Source: JAFDVL01 sp043736395 (GTDB taxonomy: Bacteria > Acidobacteriota > Blastocatellia > RBC074). From it: DNA of 20,305 nt. A program made the position numbers and the translations under genes. Numbering within the stretch: position 1 is the stretch's first letter; the number at the start of each line of letters is the position of its first letter. The notes beneath the pieces were generated by a model. The model saw only the letters and a program-made list of their open reading frames with translations. It had not been told where the DNA came from and did not search any database. The DNA lies in contig JAYTCQ010000194.1 in the NCBI GenBank assembly GCA_043736395.1, positions 1 to 20,305 of the forward strand. Reading direction: 5' to 3'. Of the stretch, positions 7,317 to 15,625 are shown in pieces.

Positions 7317-9194
7317 ATGAAACAACAAACTACTATCAAAAAATCAAAAATAACTCAGTGCTTCTCGCTCTGTTTACTTCTGCTTGCAGTGGTCTTCACG
7401 CAAAGTCAGGCAGTACAGGCGCAGAGTACCGCGTCCATTAATCAAGAGGGTGAAAAACTCTCTGGAGATTTGAAAAAAGAAGCCAGAAAATCTGGCGGCA
7501 AACGCATCAAAATTATCCTCGACCCCGCGACAACAGATGCTAATACGATTAGCACGCTGTTGAGATTACGCGGTGGAAAACGTCTGAAAAATTTCAGAAA
7601 TTTCTCTTCGCAGGTGATCGAATTGCCCGCTTCTGTGGTCGAACTTCTTGCGTCTAACCCTGCAATTGGCCATCTCTCGCTGGATAAGGAATTGACCAGC
7701 TTTGGACATGTCACACAGACAACCGGAGCCGATCTGGCTCAAGCCATGACGGGATCAAGTTCTGCCTATAACGGAGCAGGTGTCGGAATTGCGATCATTG
7801 ATTCAGGAATGGATACGCAACACGCGGCCTTCGCAGGCAGAAACGTCGTAAGTGTGGATTTCACTGGCAGCAATCAAACCACTGATGCTTACGGACACGG
7901 TACACACGTCGCAGCCATTGCAGCAGGCCTGCCAAATCTGAATGCCAACGCTTATATTGGTGTTGCTTCACAAGCGCCAATCTTAAATTTAAGAGTTTTG
8001 GATGCGCAAGGACACGGTTCGGTCTCAAATTTAATCAGTGCTTTAGATTGGGTTCTGACCAACCGTACTACCTATAACATTCGTGTCGTCAACATGAGCC
8101 TCGGCACTACAGCGGTTGACTCCTATAAAGTTGATCCGTTGTGTCTGGCAGTCCGTAGATTGGTGGATGCAGGCGTAGTCGTCGTTTGCGCCGCAGGCAA
8201 CGAAGGCAAAACCAGCACCGGACAGAAAGTCTTTGGACAAATTCACTCGCCGGGTATTGAACCTTCGGCCATTACTGTCGGCGCAACCAATACGTACGGG
8301 ACTGATTCGCGCAGTGATGACACTGTTGCTACGTTTTCTTCACGTGGGCCGACACGTTCGTACCGCACGGATGCCGCTGGCGTCAAGCACTACGACAACC
8401 TCATCAAACCTGATCTCGTAGCGCCTGGTAACAGAATCATCGCGGCGATGGCTCGTAATAATTATTTAGTTACAGCTCATCCAAATCTTGATTCGCAGCT
8501 CAGTACTAATCTGACCTTAAAGCAGATGACGATGAGCGGAACTTCGATGGCGGCCCCGGTGGTCGCAGGCGCAGCTGCTTTGCTGTTGCAAGCAAATCCC
8601 AGCTTGAAACCAAATATGGTGAAATCCATTTTGCTGTACAGCGCACAGCCCTTAGCTGGTTTCAATCAATTGGAACAGGGGACGGGACAACTGAACGTCG
8701 AAGGTGCAATGCGATTGGCAAAACTCATTCGGACTGATCTGAGTGCTACGACAGTAGTTGGCTCAAGTTTGTTAACGGGTCTCGCGCCAACGATGCAAAC
8801 CACAATTAGCAATCACACTTTTTCGTGGGGACGAGGATTGATCACTGGTCACACCTTTTCACACGGCGCAAATCTGATGACGAAATATCAGAAGATTTAC
8901 GGTCTGGGAGTGTTAGTTGGCGATGGTGTACTGGTTGGTGACGGTGTGCTGGTTGGCGACAGCACAATGATGAGTGATGGCGTCACGGTTAGTAACAGCA
9001 TTATCACCAGTTCCGGCGGACTCATTACTGATGGGCTGTTCTGCCTGAATGCCGGAGTGCTGATAGGTGACGGTGTTTTGATCGGTGATGGCGTTCTGAT
9101 TGGCGATGGGGTTCTCATCGGTGACGGCGTCCTCGTCGGTGATGGTGTGCTGATGGGCGATAGTTACCTTTTTGGTGATCCTATCGGAAATTAG
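7317..9194 (+). CDS. Secreted subtilisin-like serine protease (S8) with hexapeptide-repeat tail
   Basis: The 625-residue protein has four parts. A signal peptide covers about 1-35, ending AVQA. A prodomain-like region (about 60-130) contains IKIILDP. The S8 catalytic domain (about 150-470) has all key residues visible: Asp162 in AIIDSGMDTQH, His194 in YGHGTHVAA, oxyanion Asn295 in CAAGNEG, and Ser410 in MSGTSMAAPVVAG. After a linker (about 475-530), residues 531-621 are fifteen hexapeptides, mostly GVL[IV]GD, with one extra Ala at 579. The catalytic domain is standard and should be active outside the cytoplasm. The tail is not one I know from classical subtilases and may fold as a beta-helix for binding or anchoring. 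GGAG lies about 11 nt before the ATG. It follows the 62-residue ORF and probably shares its transcript. Confidence 0.95.
   Translation: MKQQTTIKKSKITQCFSLCLLLLAVVFTQSQAVQAQSTASINQEGEKLSGDLKKEARKSGGKRIKIILDPATTDANTISTLLRLRGGKRLKNFRNFSSQVIELPASVVELLASNPAIGHLSLDKELTSFGHVTQTTGADLAQAMTGSSSAYNGAGVGIAIIDSGMDTQHAAFAGRNVVSVDFTGSNQTTDAYGHGTHVAAIAAGLPNLNANAYIGVASQAPILNLRVLDAQGHGSVSNLISALDWVLTNRTTYNIRVVNMSLGTTAVDSYKVDPLCLAVRRLVDAGVVVVCAAGNEGKTSTGQKVFGQIHSPGIEPSAITVGATNTYGTDSRSDDTVATFSSRGPTRSYRTDAAGVKHYDNLIKPDLVAPGNRIIAAMARNNYLVTAHPNLDSQLSTNLTLKQMTMSGTSMAAPVVAGAAALLLQANPSLKPNMVKSILLYSAQPLAGFNQLEQGTGQLNVEGAMRLAKLIRTDLSATTVVGSSLLTGLAPTMQTTISNHTFSWGRGLITGHTFSHGANLMTKYQKIYGLGVLVGDGVLVGDGVLVGDSTMMSDGVTVSNSIITSSGGLITDGLFCLNAGVLIGDGVLIGDGVLIGDGVLIGDGVLVGDGVLMGDSYLFGDPIGN
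8907..9179 (+). repeat. 18-bp coding repeats encoding the GVL[IV]GD tail
   Basis: Eight hexamer units (8907-9050) are followed by one Ala codon (9051-9053) and seven more units (9054-9179). Units 1-3, 9-14 and partly 15 are close to GVLVGD / GVLIGD; units 4-8 are degenerate (STMMSD, GVTVSN, SIITSS, GGLITD, GLFCLN). Near-identical peptide units use different codons for Gly, Val, Leu and Asp, so they are not freshly copied DNA. This argues for selection on the protein sequence. Confidence 0.9.
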
Positions 9195-9225
9195 CCAGAC
9201 AGCAATTAACAACGGGAACAGTCAA

Positions 9226-9274
9226 AAGCTGGCAGTTTATTTGGGTTTGAAAAGCCTTAATATACTGCCAGCTT
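9226..9274 (+). promoter_or_regulatory. 11-bp stem hairpin between subtilase and c-di-GMP gene
   Basis: AAGCTGGCAGT (9226-9236) pairs perfectly with ACTGCCAGCTT (9264-9274) across a 27-nt loop. It starts 32 nt after the subtilase stop and ends 26 nt before the start of the GGDEF-EAL gene. There is no U-tract after it, so it is not a typical intrinsic terminator. It may be a processing site, an attenuator or an operator. No match to a c-di-GMP riboswitch consensus was found by eye. Confidence 0.5.
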
Positions 9275-9300
9275 GGTGATATTTCGGGGCAGGGTTGAGT

Positions 9301-11802
9301 ATGAATAAGCAACGTTTTTCCACTCCTTTTTTGAGTTTGATTATTGCGCTTGGCAGCAGTGTTTTTTTATTTTCGCTGGTAAAATTATTTGGTACCCCAC
9401 CTAGTTACAGTTACCTTCTGCTTGCCATTACGACAATTTTAGTTGGGTCGAGACTCGGAATTAAAATTCCACGGATCGGTGGAGAAATTACAGTTTCTGA
9501 TACGTTTCTGTTTCTGGTCTTAATTTTGTATGGCGGCCCGGAAGCCGTCGTACTTTCAGGCATCGAAGCCTTTTACACAACCACTCGCTTTAGCAAAAAG
9601 TACAGCACTTATTTTTACAACGCCGCCATGATGGCATTGTCTACTGCCATCACGGCTGCATTCCTCAATTATTTTTTTGACGTCAGCGTATTACTTCATC
9701 GCGGATTATCAGAGAAATTTTTAATTTGCGTCTGCGTCATCGCGCTCGTGCAATACGTGACGAATTCGGGATTTGCGGCGACCGCATTTGCCCTCAAGAG
9801 AGGGAACCCCTTATGGGAGACCTGGAAAACTCATTATCTCTGGACTTCTGTCACATATTTCGCCGGTGCCTCTGCTGCTGGCGCCATTGCTAAAATCGTC
9901 TCCTTTAACGGATGGTACGGCATCATCGCTATTGCCCCGATTGTTGCCATTATTTATTTCACGTATGTTGTCTACCTGAAAAACGTTCAATCAGCAGAAA
10001 CCCAGGCCGAACAAGCCGAACGACATTTATCTGAACTGCGGGAAAGTGAAGCTCAACTGCGCGCGAGTGAAGCATTATTCAGAGGCGCATTTGATCACGC
10101 GGCAGGGATGGCGTTACTCTCCACTCACGGGCGCTGGATTGAAGTCAATGATTCTCTTTGTGAGTTGCTTGGTTATTCAGAAGCTGAATTATTATCCACT
10201 GGTTTTCAAAGCATTGTTCACCCCGACGATCTGGGGCCGATGATTACACAATTAGATAAATTAACTTCCGGAGAAACATCTTATTGCCAAATCGAACAGC
10301 GTTATCTTCATAAAAATGACCACACTATTTGGGCGCTCCTGAGTGTCACAAATGTTCCAGATGCCAAAGGAAATTCCACGAATCTTATTTTTCAGATTCA
10401 AGATATTACAGACCGTAAACGCGCCGAAGAGCAATTAATTCATGAAGCAATGCACGATGGTTTGACACAATTGCCAAACCGCTCAATGTTCATGGATCAT
10501 CTGAAAATTTCCGTCGAACGTGCCAAACGTCGTAAGGATATTTCCTTTGCTGTTCTCTTCCTCGACTTTGATCGCTTCAAAGTGATTAACGATAGCCTCG
10601 GACATCAAATCGGCGATCAGCTTCTGATTGGTATTGCCCGTCGTTTAGAAAAAATCCTCCGACCCGGCGACACCGTCGCGCGTTTAGGTGGAGATGAATT
10701 TACCATTTTATTGGAAGATATAGGTTGCCTGACAGAAGCCACCAACGTGGCTGAACGCATTCAAGTTGAACTCTCTGTCCCCTTCAATCTTGGCGGTCAC
10801 GAAGTCTACACTTCGGTAAGTATTGGAATTGCAACTTCGATGACGGGTTATGATCACGCCGCAGCAGTTTTACGAGATGCTGATACAGCCATGTATCGCG
10901 CCAAATCTCACGGCAAAGCTCGCTACGAAATATTTGACCAAACTATGCATGCGCACGCGTCCAATATTTTGCAATTGGAAACAGATTTACGTCGTGCGCT
11001 CGAACGCGAAGAACTGGAAGTTCATTATCAGCCTATTATCGCTTTAGATTCTGGCGGTATTCGCGGTTTTGAAGCTTTAGTTCGCTGGCAACATCCTGAG
11101 CGCGGATTTATTTCACCGGCGGAATTTATTCCGATTGCGGAAGAAACCCTGTTGATTAATAAAATTGGCTTATGGGTCTTAAGTCAGGCCTGCCGACAGA
11201 TTAAGATTTGGCAAGAGCAGTTCCCACAGTCCCCGATGCTACAGGTCAGCGTGAATTTATCCGGTAAACAATTTATTGCTCCAGATTTGATTGGGCAAAT
11301 TAAACGCGTCCTACAAGAGACGGGAGTAAACCCTTATTGCTTAAAGCTGGAAATTACTGAAAGCATGATGATGGCTAATATTGATCACGTCATTGAAACC
11401 TTAGAGCAACTCTGCGCGCTTGGCCTGGAATTAAGTATTGATGATTTTGGAACCGGATATTCTTCGCTCAGTTACTTACATCGCTTGCCTGCTTCGACCC
11501 TGAAAATTGATCGTTCATTCGTTAGTCGCATGAATGCCGAAGGGGAGAATGCTGAGATCGTCAAAACGATTACGTCATTGGCGCGTCACTTAAAAATGAG
11601 TGTTGTTGCGGAAGGAATTGAGACGGTAGAACAAATGAATCAGCTGACAGAACTGGGTTGTGAATATGGTCAGGGATATTACTTTTCACCTGCCGCGAGC
11701 GTCCCCAAAATCACGAAGTTACTGGCTAAACAAACATTTAATCCTATAGTTAAACCAGCTCCGCTGGCCATGTATCAGGTGGCCAGCAAAATGATTACCT
11801 GA
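9301..11802 (+). CDS. Membrane-bound PAS-GGDEF-EAL cyclic-di-GMP enzyme
   Basis: The 833-residue protein begins with an integral membrane module (about 1-225) with six or more hydrophobic segments, followed by a short coiled coil (about 228-255, AETQAEQAERHLSELRESEA). A PAS domain spans about 257-380 and ends in DITDRKRAEEQL. The diguanylate cyclase domain has RLGGDEF (GGDEF at 463-467) with an RPGD inhibitory-site motif five residues before it. The phosphodiesterase domain has EAL at 591-593 plus SVNLSGKQF, LEITES, IDDFGTGYSSLSYL, LKIDRSF and VAEGIET. Both active sites look intact, so it may make and degrade cyclic-di-GMP, tuned by the PAS or membrane sensor. I chose ATG 9301, with AGGG 6 nt upstream, over a TTG two codons earlier that abuts the ribosome site. 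Confidence 0.93.
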   Translation: MNKQRFSTPFLSLIIALGSSVFLFSLVKLFGTPPSYSYLLLAITTILVGSRLGIKIPRIGGEITVSDTFLFLVLILYGGPEAVVLSGIEAFYTTTRFSKKYSTYFYNAAMMALSTAITAAFLNYFFDVSVLLHRGLSEKFLICVCVIALVQYVTNSGFAATAFALKRGNPLWETWKTHYLWTSVTYFAGASAAGAIAKIVSFNGWYGIIAIAPIVAIIYFTYVVYLKNVQSAETQAEQAERHLSELRESEAQLRASEALFRGAFDHAAGMALLSTHGRWIEVNDSLCELLGYSEAELLSTGFQSIVHPDDLGPMITQLDKLTSGETSYCQIEQRYLHKNDHTIWALLSVTNVPDAKGNSTNLIFQIQDITDRKRAEEQLIHEAMHDGLTQLPNRSMFMDHLKISVERAKRRKDISFAVLFLDFDRFKVINDSLGHQIGDQLLIGIARRLEKILRPGDTVARLGGDEFTILLEDIGCLTEATNVAERIQVELSVPFNLGGHEVYTSVSIGIATSMTGYDHAAAVLRDADTAMYRAKSHGKARYEIFDQTMHAHASNILQLETDLRRALEREELEVHYQPIIALDSGGIRGFEALVRWQHPERGFISPAEFIPIAEETLLINKIGLWVLSQACRQIKIWQEQFPQSPMLQVSVNLSGKQFIAPDLIGQIKRVLQETGVNPYCLKLEITESMMMANIDHVIETLEQLCALGLELSIDDFGTGYSSLSYLHRLPASTLKIDRSFVSRMNAEGENAEIVKTITSLARHLKMSVVAEGIETVEQMNQLTELGCEYGQGYYFSPAASVPKITKLLAKQTFNPIVKPAPLAMYQVASKMIT

Positions 11803-11908
11803 GAAGTTCGCAGAGGGAAAGTTCGCAGTCTTTAGTTCGCGGTTTGCAGTGAAGGCAATTGAAAGAAGTCTTACTGTGAACTTCTTCGCTGCGAACGGCG
11901 AACTTTCT
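11803..11908. repeat. Extragenic inverted repeat, 'gttcgcag' family, between convergent genes
   Basis: Starting at the base after the GGDEF-EAL stop, repeated GAAGTTCGCAG / AAGTTCGCAGT / AGTTCGCGGTTTGCAGT units lie on the left (11803-11850). Their complements, CTGTGAACTTC and CTGCGAACGGCGAACTTTC, lie on the right (11873-11908). The element fills the entire gap between the two stop codons. A long hairpin here could serve as a bidirectional terminator. A larger element of the same family lies at 15626-15822. Confidence 0.8.
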
Positions 11909-12979
11909 TCACCCTTTCGGAGCGTAATAACCGCGACGATGACGAATTTTAATATCTTTTTCTTTAAACTTCGGAACTTTGAGTTCAAGCTTGCGGAAGG
12001 CGCCATCATTGGCTTCATTAGATGGTTCGTACGCTAATAAATATTGCTGGCGCATGTCAGTTTCAAGTTGCGCGAAGGCGCTATCTAACTCACGACGACT
12101 GCTTGGGAAAACGACTCGTCCACCCGTCGCTTCTGTCAATTTTTTCAGCATCCCTTCATCAACGCCGCTGCCCATAAATGTTCCACCGCTGGCAGGGTCG
12201 CCAATCCCAATCGCGTAAATCACAACTTCGGCTCTTAAGGCTTCCGTGATGGCATCATTAAGTCTCATGCGACTGGTCGTATCCACGCCATCCGTCAAGA
12301 TCACGATCGTTTTACGACCAGCCTCTCTGGCAAGCAAATCCGCACAAGTGGCCACAATAGAATCATAAATCGAAGTGCCCCCGGCGCGAGAATTTCCGTT
12401 GATCCCAGGCGTTGCGCCGCCGTACACGCCAACCGGAGGCGGCTGTGTGTATGAAACTTCTTCCAGTCCGCGTTGTAAACGATTTTTATTGGAAGTTAGA
12501 CCCTGAATCAAGGTGGCTTCGCCTTCAAATTTAATGACTGCGGCAGTGTCTTTTCCCGACTTCAGCACCGCTTCAACGAAGTGTCCACCGGCTTCTTTCA
12601 GTTGCGGCAAAACGTACTGTTCGCTGCCACTGACGTCAATCATAATTGCCATCGTCAACGGCAAATCAAATTCTTTTTTAAAAGTAAAAATTTCCTGCGG
12701 CTTACTATCTTCAAATATTTTTACATCTTCCGCTTTCAGATCGTTCACGTACCGACCTGACTTTTCATTCACCGTAAAAAGGACGTTAACCAGACGAGTT
12801 CCCACTTTCAGAACCTGTTCAGAATCGTCTTTCGGCTCCTCTTTTTTAGGGATGGTTTTCGCAGGCGGTTGCTGCTGTGGATTCTGCTGCGTTTGAGCAA
12901 TTCCATTGAAGGCTACGGTCAGAGCACCCACCATCACCGCAATTCCAAATACTATGATTGATTTTGGTTGAGCTTTCAT
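11909..12979 (-). CDS. Secreted VWFA-related Acidobacterial domain protein (copy 1)
   Basis: The 356-residue protein has a signal peptide (about 1-29, ending FNGIAQ), a Gln/Pro/Lys-rich linker (30-52), then a beta-type N-terminal segment with NDLKAEDVKIFEDSKPQEI (about 79-97) followed by a von Willebrand A domain. The metal-ion-dependent adhesion site is complete: DVSGS at 115-119, Thr202 in AGGTSIYDS, and Asp230 in ILTDGVDT. The C-terminal part has RQQYLLAYEPSN and ends RHRRGYYAPKG. This arrangement matches the family known mainly from Acidobacteria. Its function is unknown; metal-dependent protein binding at the cell surface or periplasm is an inference. The ribosome site is weak. It lies 87 nt downstream of its paralogue on the same strand. 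Confidence 0.9.
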   Translation of the reverse strand: MKAQPKSIIVFGIAVMVGALTVAFNGIAQTQQNPQQQPPAKTIPKKEEPKDDSEQVLKVGTRLVNVLFTVNEKSGRYVNDLKAEDVKIFEDSKPQEIFTFKKEFDLPLTMAIMIDVSGSEQYVLPQLKEAGGHFVEAVLKSGKDTAAVIKFEGEATLIQGLTSNKNRLQRGLEEVSYTQPPPVGVYGGATPGINGNSRAGGTSIYDSIVATCADLLAREAGRKTIVILTDGVDTTSRMRLNDAITEALRAEVVIYAIGIGDPASGGTFMGSGVDEGMLKKLTEATGGRVVFPSSRRELDSAFAQLETDMRQQYLLAYEPSNEANDGAFRKLELKVPKFKEKDIKIRHRRGYYAPKG

Positions 12980-13066
12980 TGTACTTCTTATCTCACGGGC
13001 GAAAGATAAATATTAAATCTATGTTTCACCTTGTATTTGCGCAAATTTCTATCAGGCAAAGTATTT

Positions 13067-14086
13067 TTAATTCACTCTACCGCCAATAGAATTGGCCACA
13101 GTTGGCGGCGGATCAGCCGGATAGCCTTTGCGTGTTCTAATTCGTAAATCTTTCTTACCTGGTAATCTAACTTCAACTTCGCGGAGCTTGCCGTCAAAGT
13201 TATCATTTTGCGGTTCGTAAACAATTAGGTATTGCGAACGTAATTCTTTATCAATGACCGAAAAGCCTTTTTCCAATTCAATGACAGTTCCGGTAAAAAA
13301 TGATCTGCCACCTGTGTCTTCGGCCAGGCGTTTCAAAGATTTATCTTCTGAACTATCAACCTGACCACCCTGTACACCAAAAAATCCTGACGCTTTATTA
13401 CTAATCACGAAAACAATGGTTTCCGTTTTTAAGGCAATATTAATGGCATCCTGAAGCGTATGCTCACTGGCGGTATCTTCTCCATCGGTAATTAAAACAA
13501 TGACGCGGCGACGTCCTAATTCACCTTTCATTTTCTCTTCGCAAATGCTGTAAACAGCGTCGTAGAGCCGCGTTTCACCGTACGCTTTTACTTTATCAAT
13601 CGCCTTCGCCAGTAAATCTATGCGATTGGTGAAGTCCTGCTGCAATTCGACATCGGAATTAAATGATAAAAACAAAGCCTTGTCTTTTTGAATTCTGAGC
13701 ACCGTCTGGAGAAATGAGACGGCGGCATCACGCTGAAATTTCAGCTTCGGCTTGACGCTGTTCGAGGTGTCCATCAGCAGCGCAATATCTAACGGCAAAT
13801 CGTATTGAGCCCTAAATTCTTCGATTTTTAATTGCTTCACCTTGTCTTCATAAACCTCAAAATCTTCTTTCTTTAAGTCCACCACGAAGCGCTGTCCCTT
13901 ATCAATCACGGCAACCGGCAGGCGAACGTTACGCGTAATAATTTGCCCGACTGTTTGTTCATCAGTCTTGGGAGGTTTTTCCTGTTTTTGCTGAGAAGCT
14001 GGCGATGTCGGTTGGGCGAAAACTGTGGTAGCAACTAAGCTCAGAGTAATTAATAACGATAGATAAATAAAACGAGGCATGTGCAT
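13067..14086 (-). CDS. Secreted VWFA-related Acidobacterial domain protein (copy 2)
   Basis: The 339-residue protein is a paralogue of the preceding entry. It has a signal peptide (about 1-25, ending ATTVFAQ), a Gln/Lys/Pro linker, and VDLKKEDFEVYEDKVKQLKI (70-88-like segment) before the A domain. The adhesion-site residues are DTSNS at 106-110, Thr172 in GETRLYDA and Asp201 in LITDGEDT. The tail has LRSQYLIVYEPQND and ends in RTRKGYPADPPP plus a short extension. AAGGA sits 7 nt before the ATG at 14086; a second ATG two codons later has poorer spacing. Being first in the pair, it probably leads a two-gene transcript. Its function is unknown beyond probable metal-dependent ligand binding outside the cytoplasm. 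Confidence 0.9.
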   Translation of the reverse strand: MHMPRFIYLSLLITLSLVATTVFAQPTSPASQQKQEKPPKTDEQTVGQIITRNVRLPVAVIDKGQRFVVDLKKEDFEVYEDKVKQLKIEEFRAQYDLPLDIALLMDTSNSVKPKLKFQRDAAVSFLQTVLRIQKDKALFLSFNSDVELQQDFTNRIDLLAKAIDKVKAYGETRLYDAVYSICEEKMKGELGRRRVIVLITDGEDTASEHTLQDAINIALKTETIVFVISNKASGFFGVQGGQVDSSEDKSLKRLAEDTGGRSFFTGTVIELEKGFSVIDKELRSQYLIVYEPQNDNFDGKLREVEVRLPGKKDLRIRTRKGYPADPPPTVANSIGGRVN

Positions 14087-14192
14087 GTTTCGATCCTTCT
14101 TCTAAAAAATTTCTGAGCTTTAATTATAGAGCTTCGGAGCTTTTCAAGCAAAACTGACTAAATTTGTCAGGATACTGCTTGCGTGCAGACTG

Positions 14193-15623
14193 TTATTCCT
14201 TATAAAACAAGCTGATTTTTTGCTTCCGAACACCGCCATATTTAAATTTAATGTCCGGAATAATTTTGCCGCGCAGCTCATAATCTTTGGTGAATAATCG
14301 TTTGTAACCCACCGTTTCAAAATCTGTATCCTTCAAGCTAAACCACGAAGGCCCGACTTCAGAATCCCAAAAGACCAATGTTCCACCCGGCAATGCTTTC
14401 AACTTTTCTAAATTCTTTGCATGATCATTGGTCAAATCAGAACGGTCATTCACATCGGCATCAAACAGGACGCACATATATGTATGGCTCCAGACTAATT
14501 TTTTGATCGGGCGATTGTCGTTTGCTTCGTACCATTTATACGCATCGGTAATCGCCCACGCATCCCGTACCCAAATCAAACCATCCATGTAAAGAACACA
14601 GGTCAACAGTGAGATGCCGATGACGATGCTTGCGGTTGCCACCCTCACGGGCATGGCAAATTTTCTCATCCAATCGGCAATCGTATTCCATCCCACCAAA
14701 GCAATAATCGCCATCGCCGAAGAGACACAGACCATGTAACGGGGATAGCCCGCATCTCCTAAAATCCCCAGCGTCCGAAAAATTGTGTGCAGCAGAAACA
14801 ACAGCAAAAATGAAGAAGTCACGGTTCCCATTTCTCGGCGTTTGAGCAACAGCCCCAAGCCTAATAAAAACGGGACTACCATTAACGGCCCAACCATTTC
14901 CGGCAGGCGCAGAAAATACATGTAAAACGGTTCGCTGCCGTAAATTCCTTCGTTCCATTCTCGCGGCCAGTTATTTAAAATCCAGAGCGGGTCTTTCGTG
15001 ATAATGAGCGCAGCCGCCCACCAGATAATTCCGCCAGTGGCCAGCAGCAACGAAGCCAGAATTCGCCGCGAAAATTGATGCGAGACGCGCTTATCAAAGA
15101 GAATCCAGACGCCCCATAAAATCCCATGAAAAAATCCTTCCGGTCGCGCCATCAACATCAACGAAGCGACAAACATTCCCATTTTTACGCGTCCGCGCAG
15201 GTGCAATCGCAAAGCAATGACGAAGACCAATCCGTAAATCGGCTCCGTTAATAAATCAGGATAGAGCGCGAAGAATGACGGCTGAAGAAAAATAAACAGG
15301 ACGGTCAACCACGAACGTTCCAGTCTTAAATCACGGGCTAATTTGTAAGTCTGCCACGCTGTCGCAAGTCCGATGGCGACGCTGAATAGTCGTGCTGCCT
15401 GATAGCCGATGAGCGCGGGAAATCCAAACAAAAAAGTAAATAGCGGGCGTGCCCACACGCCAACGAACATGTACGGATATTTCCAGCCCCAGCGCGCGAA
15501 CAAAAAATGAAAGCCGCTGTCCTGTTGAAATCCATCGTCGTAAACATAGACGAGGCCAAGTCCGACGAGGGCGAAAAAAATGAGTAAGATGAGTGCTTTG
15601 GTGCGTGGTTGTAGTGAGTTCAT
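14193..15623 (-). CDS. GT-C fold membrane glycosyltransferase, paralogue of the 5273 gene
   Basis: This 476-residue polytopic membrane protein aligns with the gene at 5273-6805 over its full length. Matching blocks include AWQTYKLARDLRL, PDLLTEP, ARPEGFFHG, YPRYMVCVSSAMAIIALVGW and the C-terminal LEKLKALPGGTLVFWDSEVG. The first loop reads VYDDGFQQDSGFHF (about 27-40), where the paralogue has GDGDSMLHYW, so the acidic loop differs between copies and may point to a different donor or acceptor. The family transfers sugar from polyprenyl phosphate on the outer membrane face. There is no clear Shine-Dalgarno sequence, because the upstream 200 nt is repeat DNA that runs to the start codon. A shorter true 5' end cannot be excluded, but the first transmembrane segment begins within ten residues, which favours this start. 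Confidence 0.8.
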   Translation of the reverse strand: MNSLQPRTKALILLIFFALVGLGLVYVYDDGFQQDSGFHFLFARWGWKYPYMFVGVWARPLFTFLFGFPALIGYQAARLFSVAIGLATAWQTYKLARDLRLERSWLTVLFIFLQPSFFALYPDLLTEPIYGLVFVIALRLHLRGRVKMGMFVASLMLMARPEGFFHGILWGVWILFDKRVSHQFSRRILASLLLATGGIIWWAAALIITKDPLWILNNWPREWNEGIYGSEPFYMYFLRLPEMVGPLMVVPFLLGLGLLLKRREMGTVTSSFLLLFLLHTIFRTLGILGDAGYPRYMVCVSSAMAIIALVGWNTIADWMRKFAMPVRVATASIVIGISLLTCVLYMDGLIWVRDAWAITDAYKWYEANDNRPIKKLVWSHTYMCVLFDADVNDRSDLTNDHAKNLEKLKALPGGTLVFWDSEVGPSWFSLKDTDFETVGYKRLFTKDYELRGKIIPDIKFKYGGVRKQKISLFYKE

Positions 15624-15625
15624 CG

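Noticed and set aside
8907..9179. RTX calcium-binding nonapeptides
   Set aside because: The period is six, not nine, and the GGxGxDxUx pattern is absent.
9226..9274. c-di-GMP (GEMM) riboswitch in front of the GGDEF-EAL gene
   Set aside because: The conserved GEMM core and tetraloop-receptor bases are not visible; only a simple hairpin is seen.
14087..14192. Terminator between the second VWA gene and the glycosyltransferase
   Set aside because: Only 4-bp self-complementary AGCT/AGCT and CTGC/GCAG pieces are seen, too weak to call.
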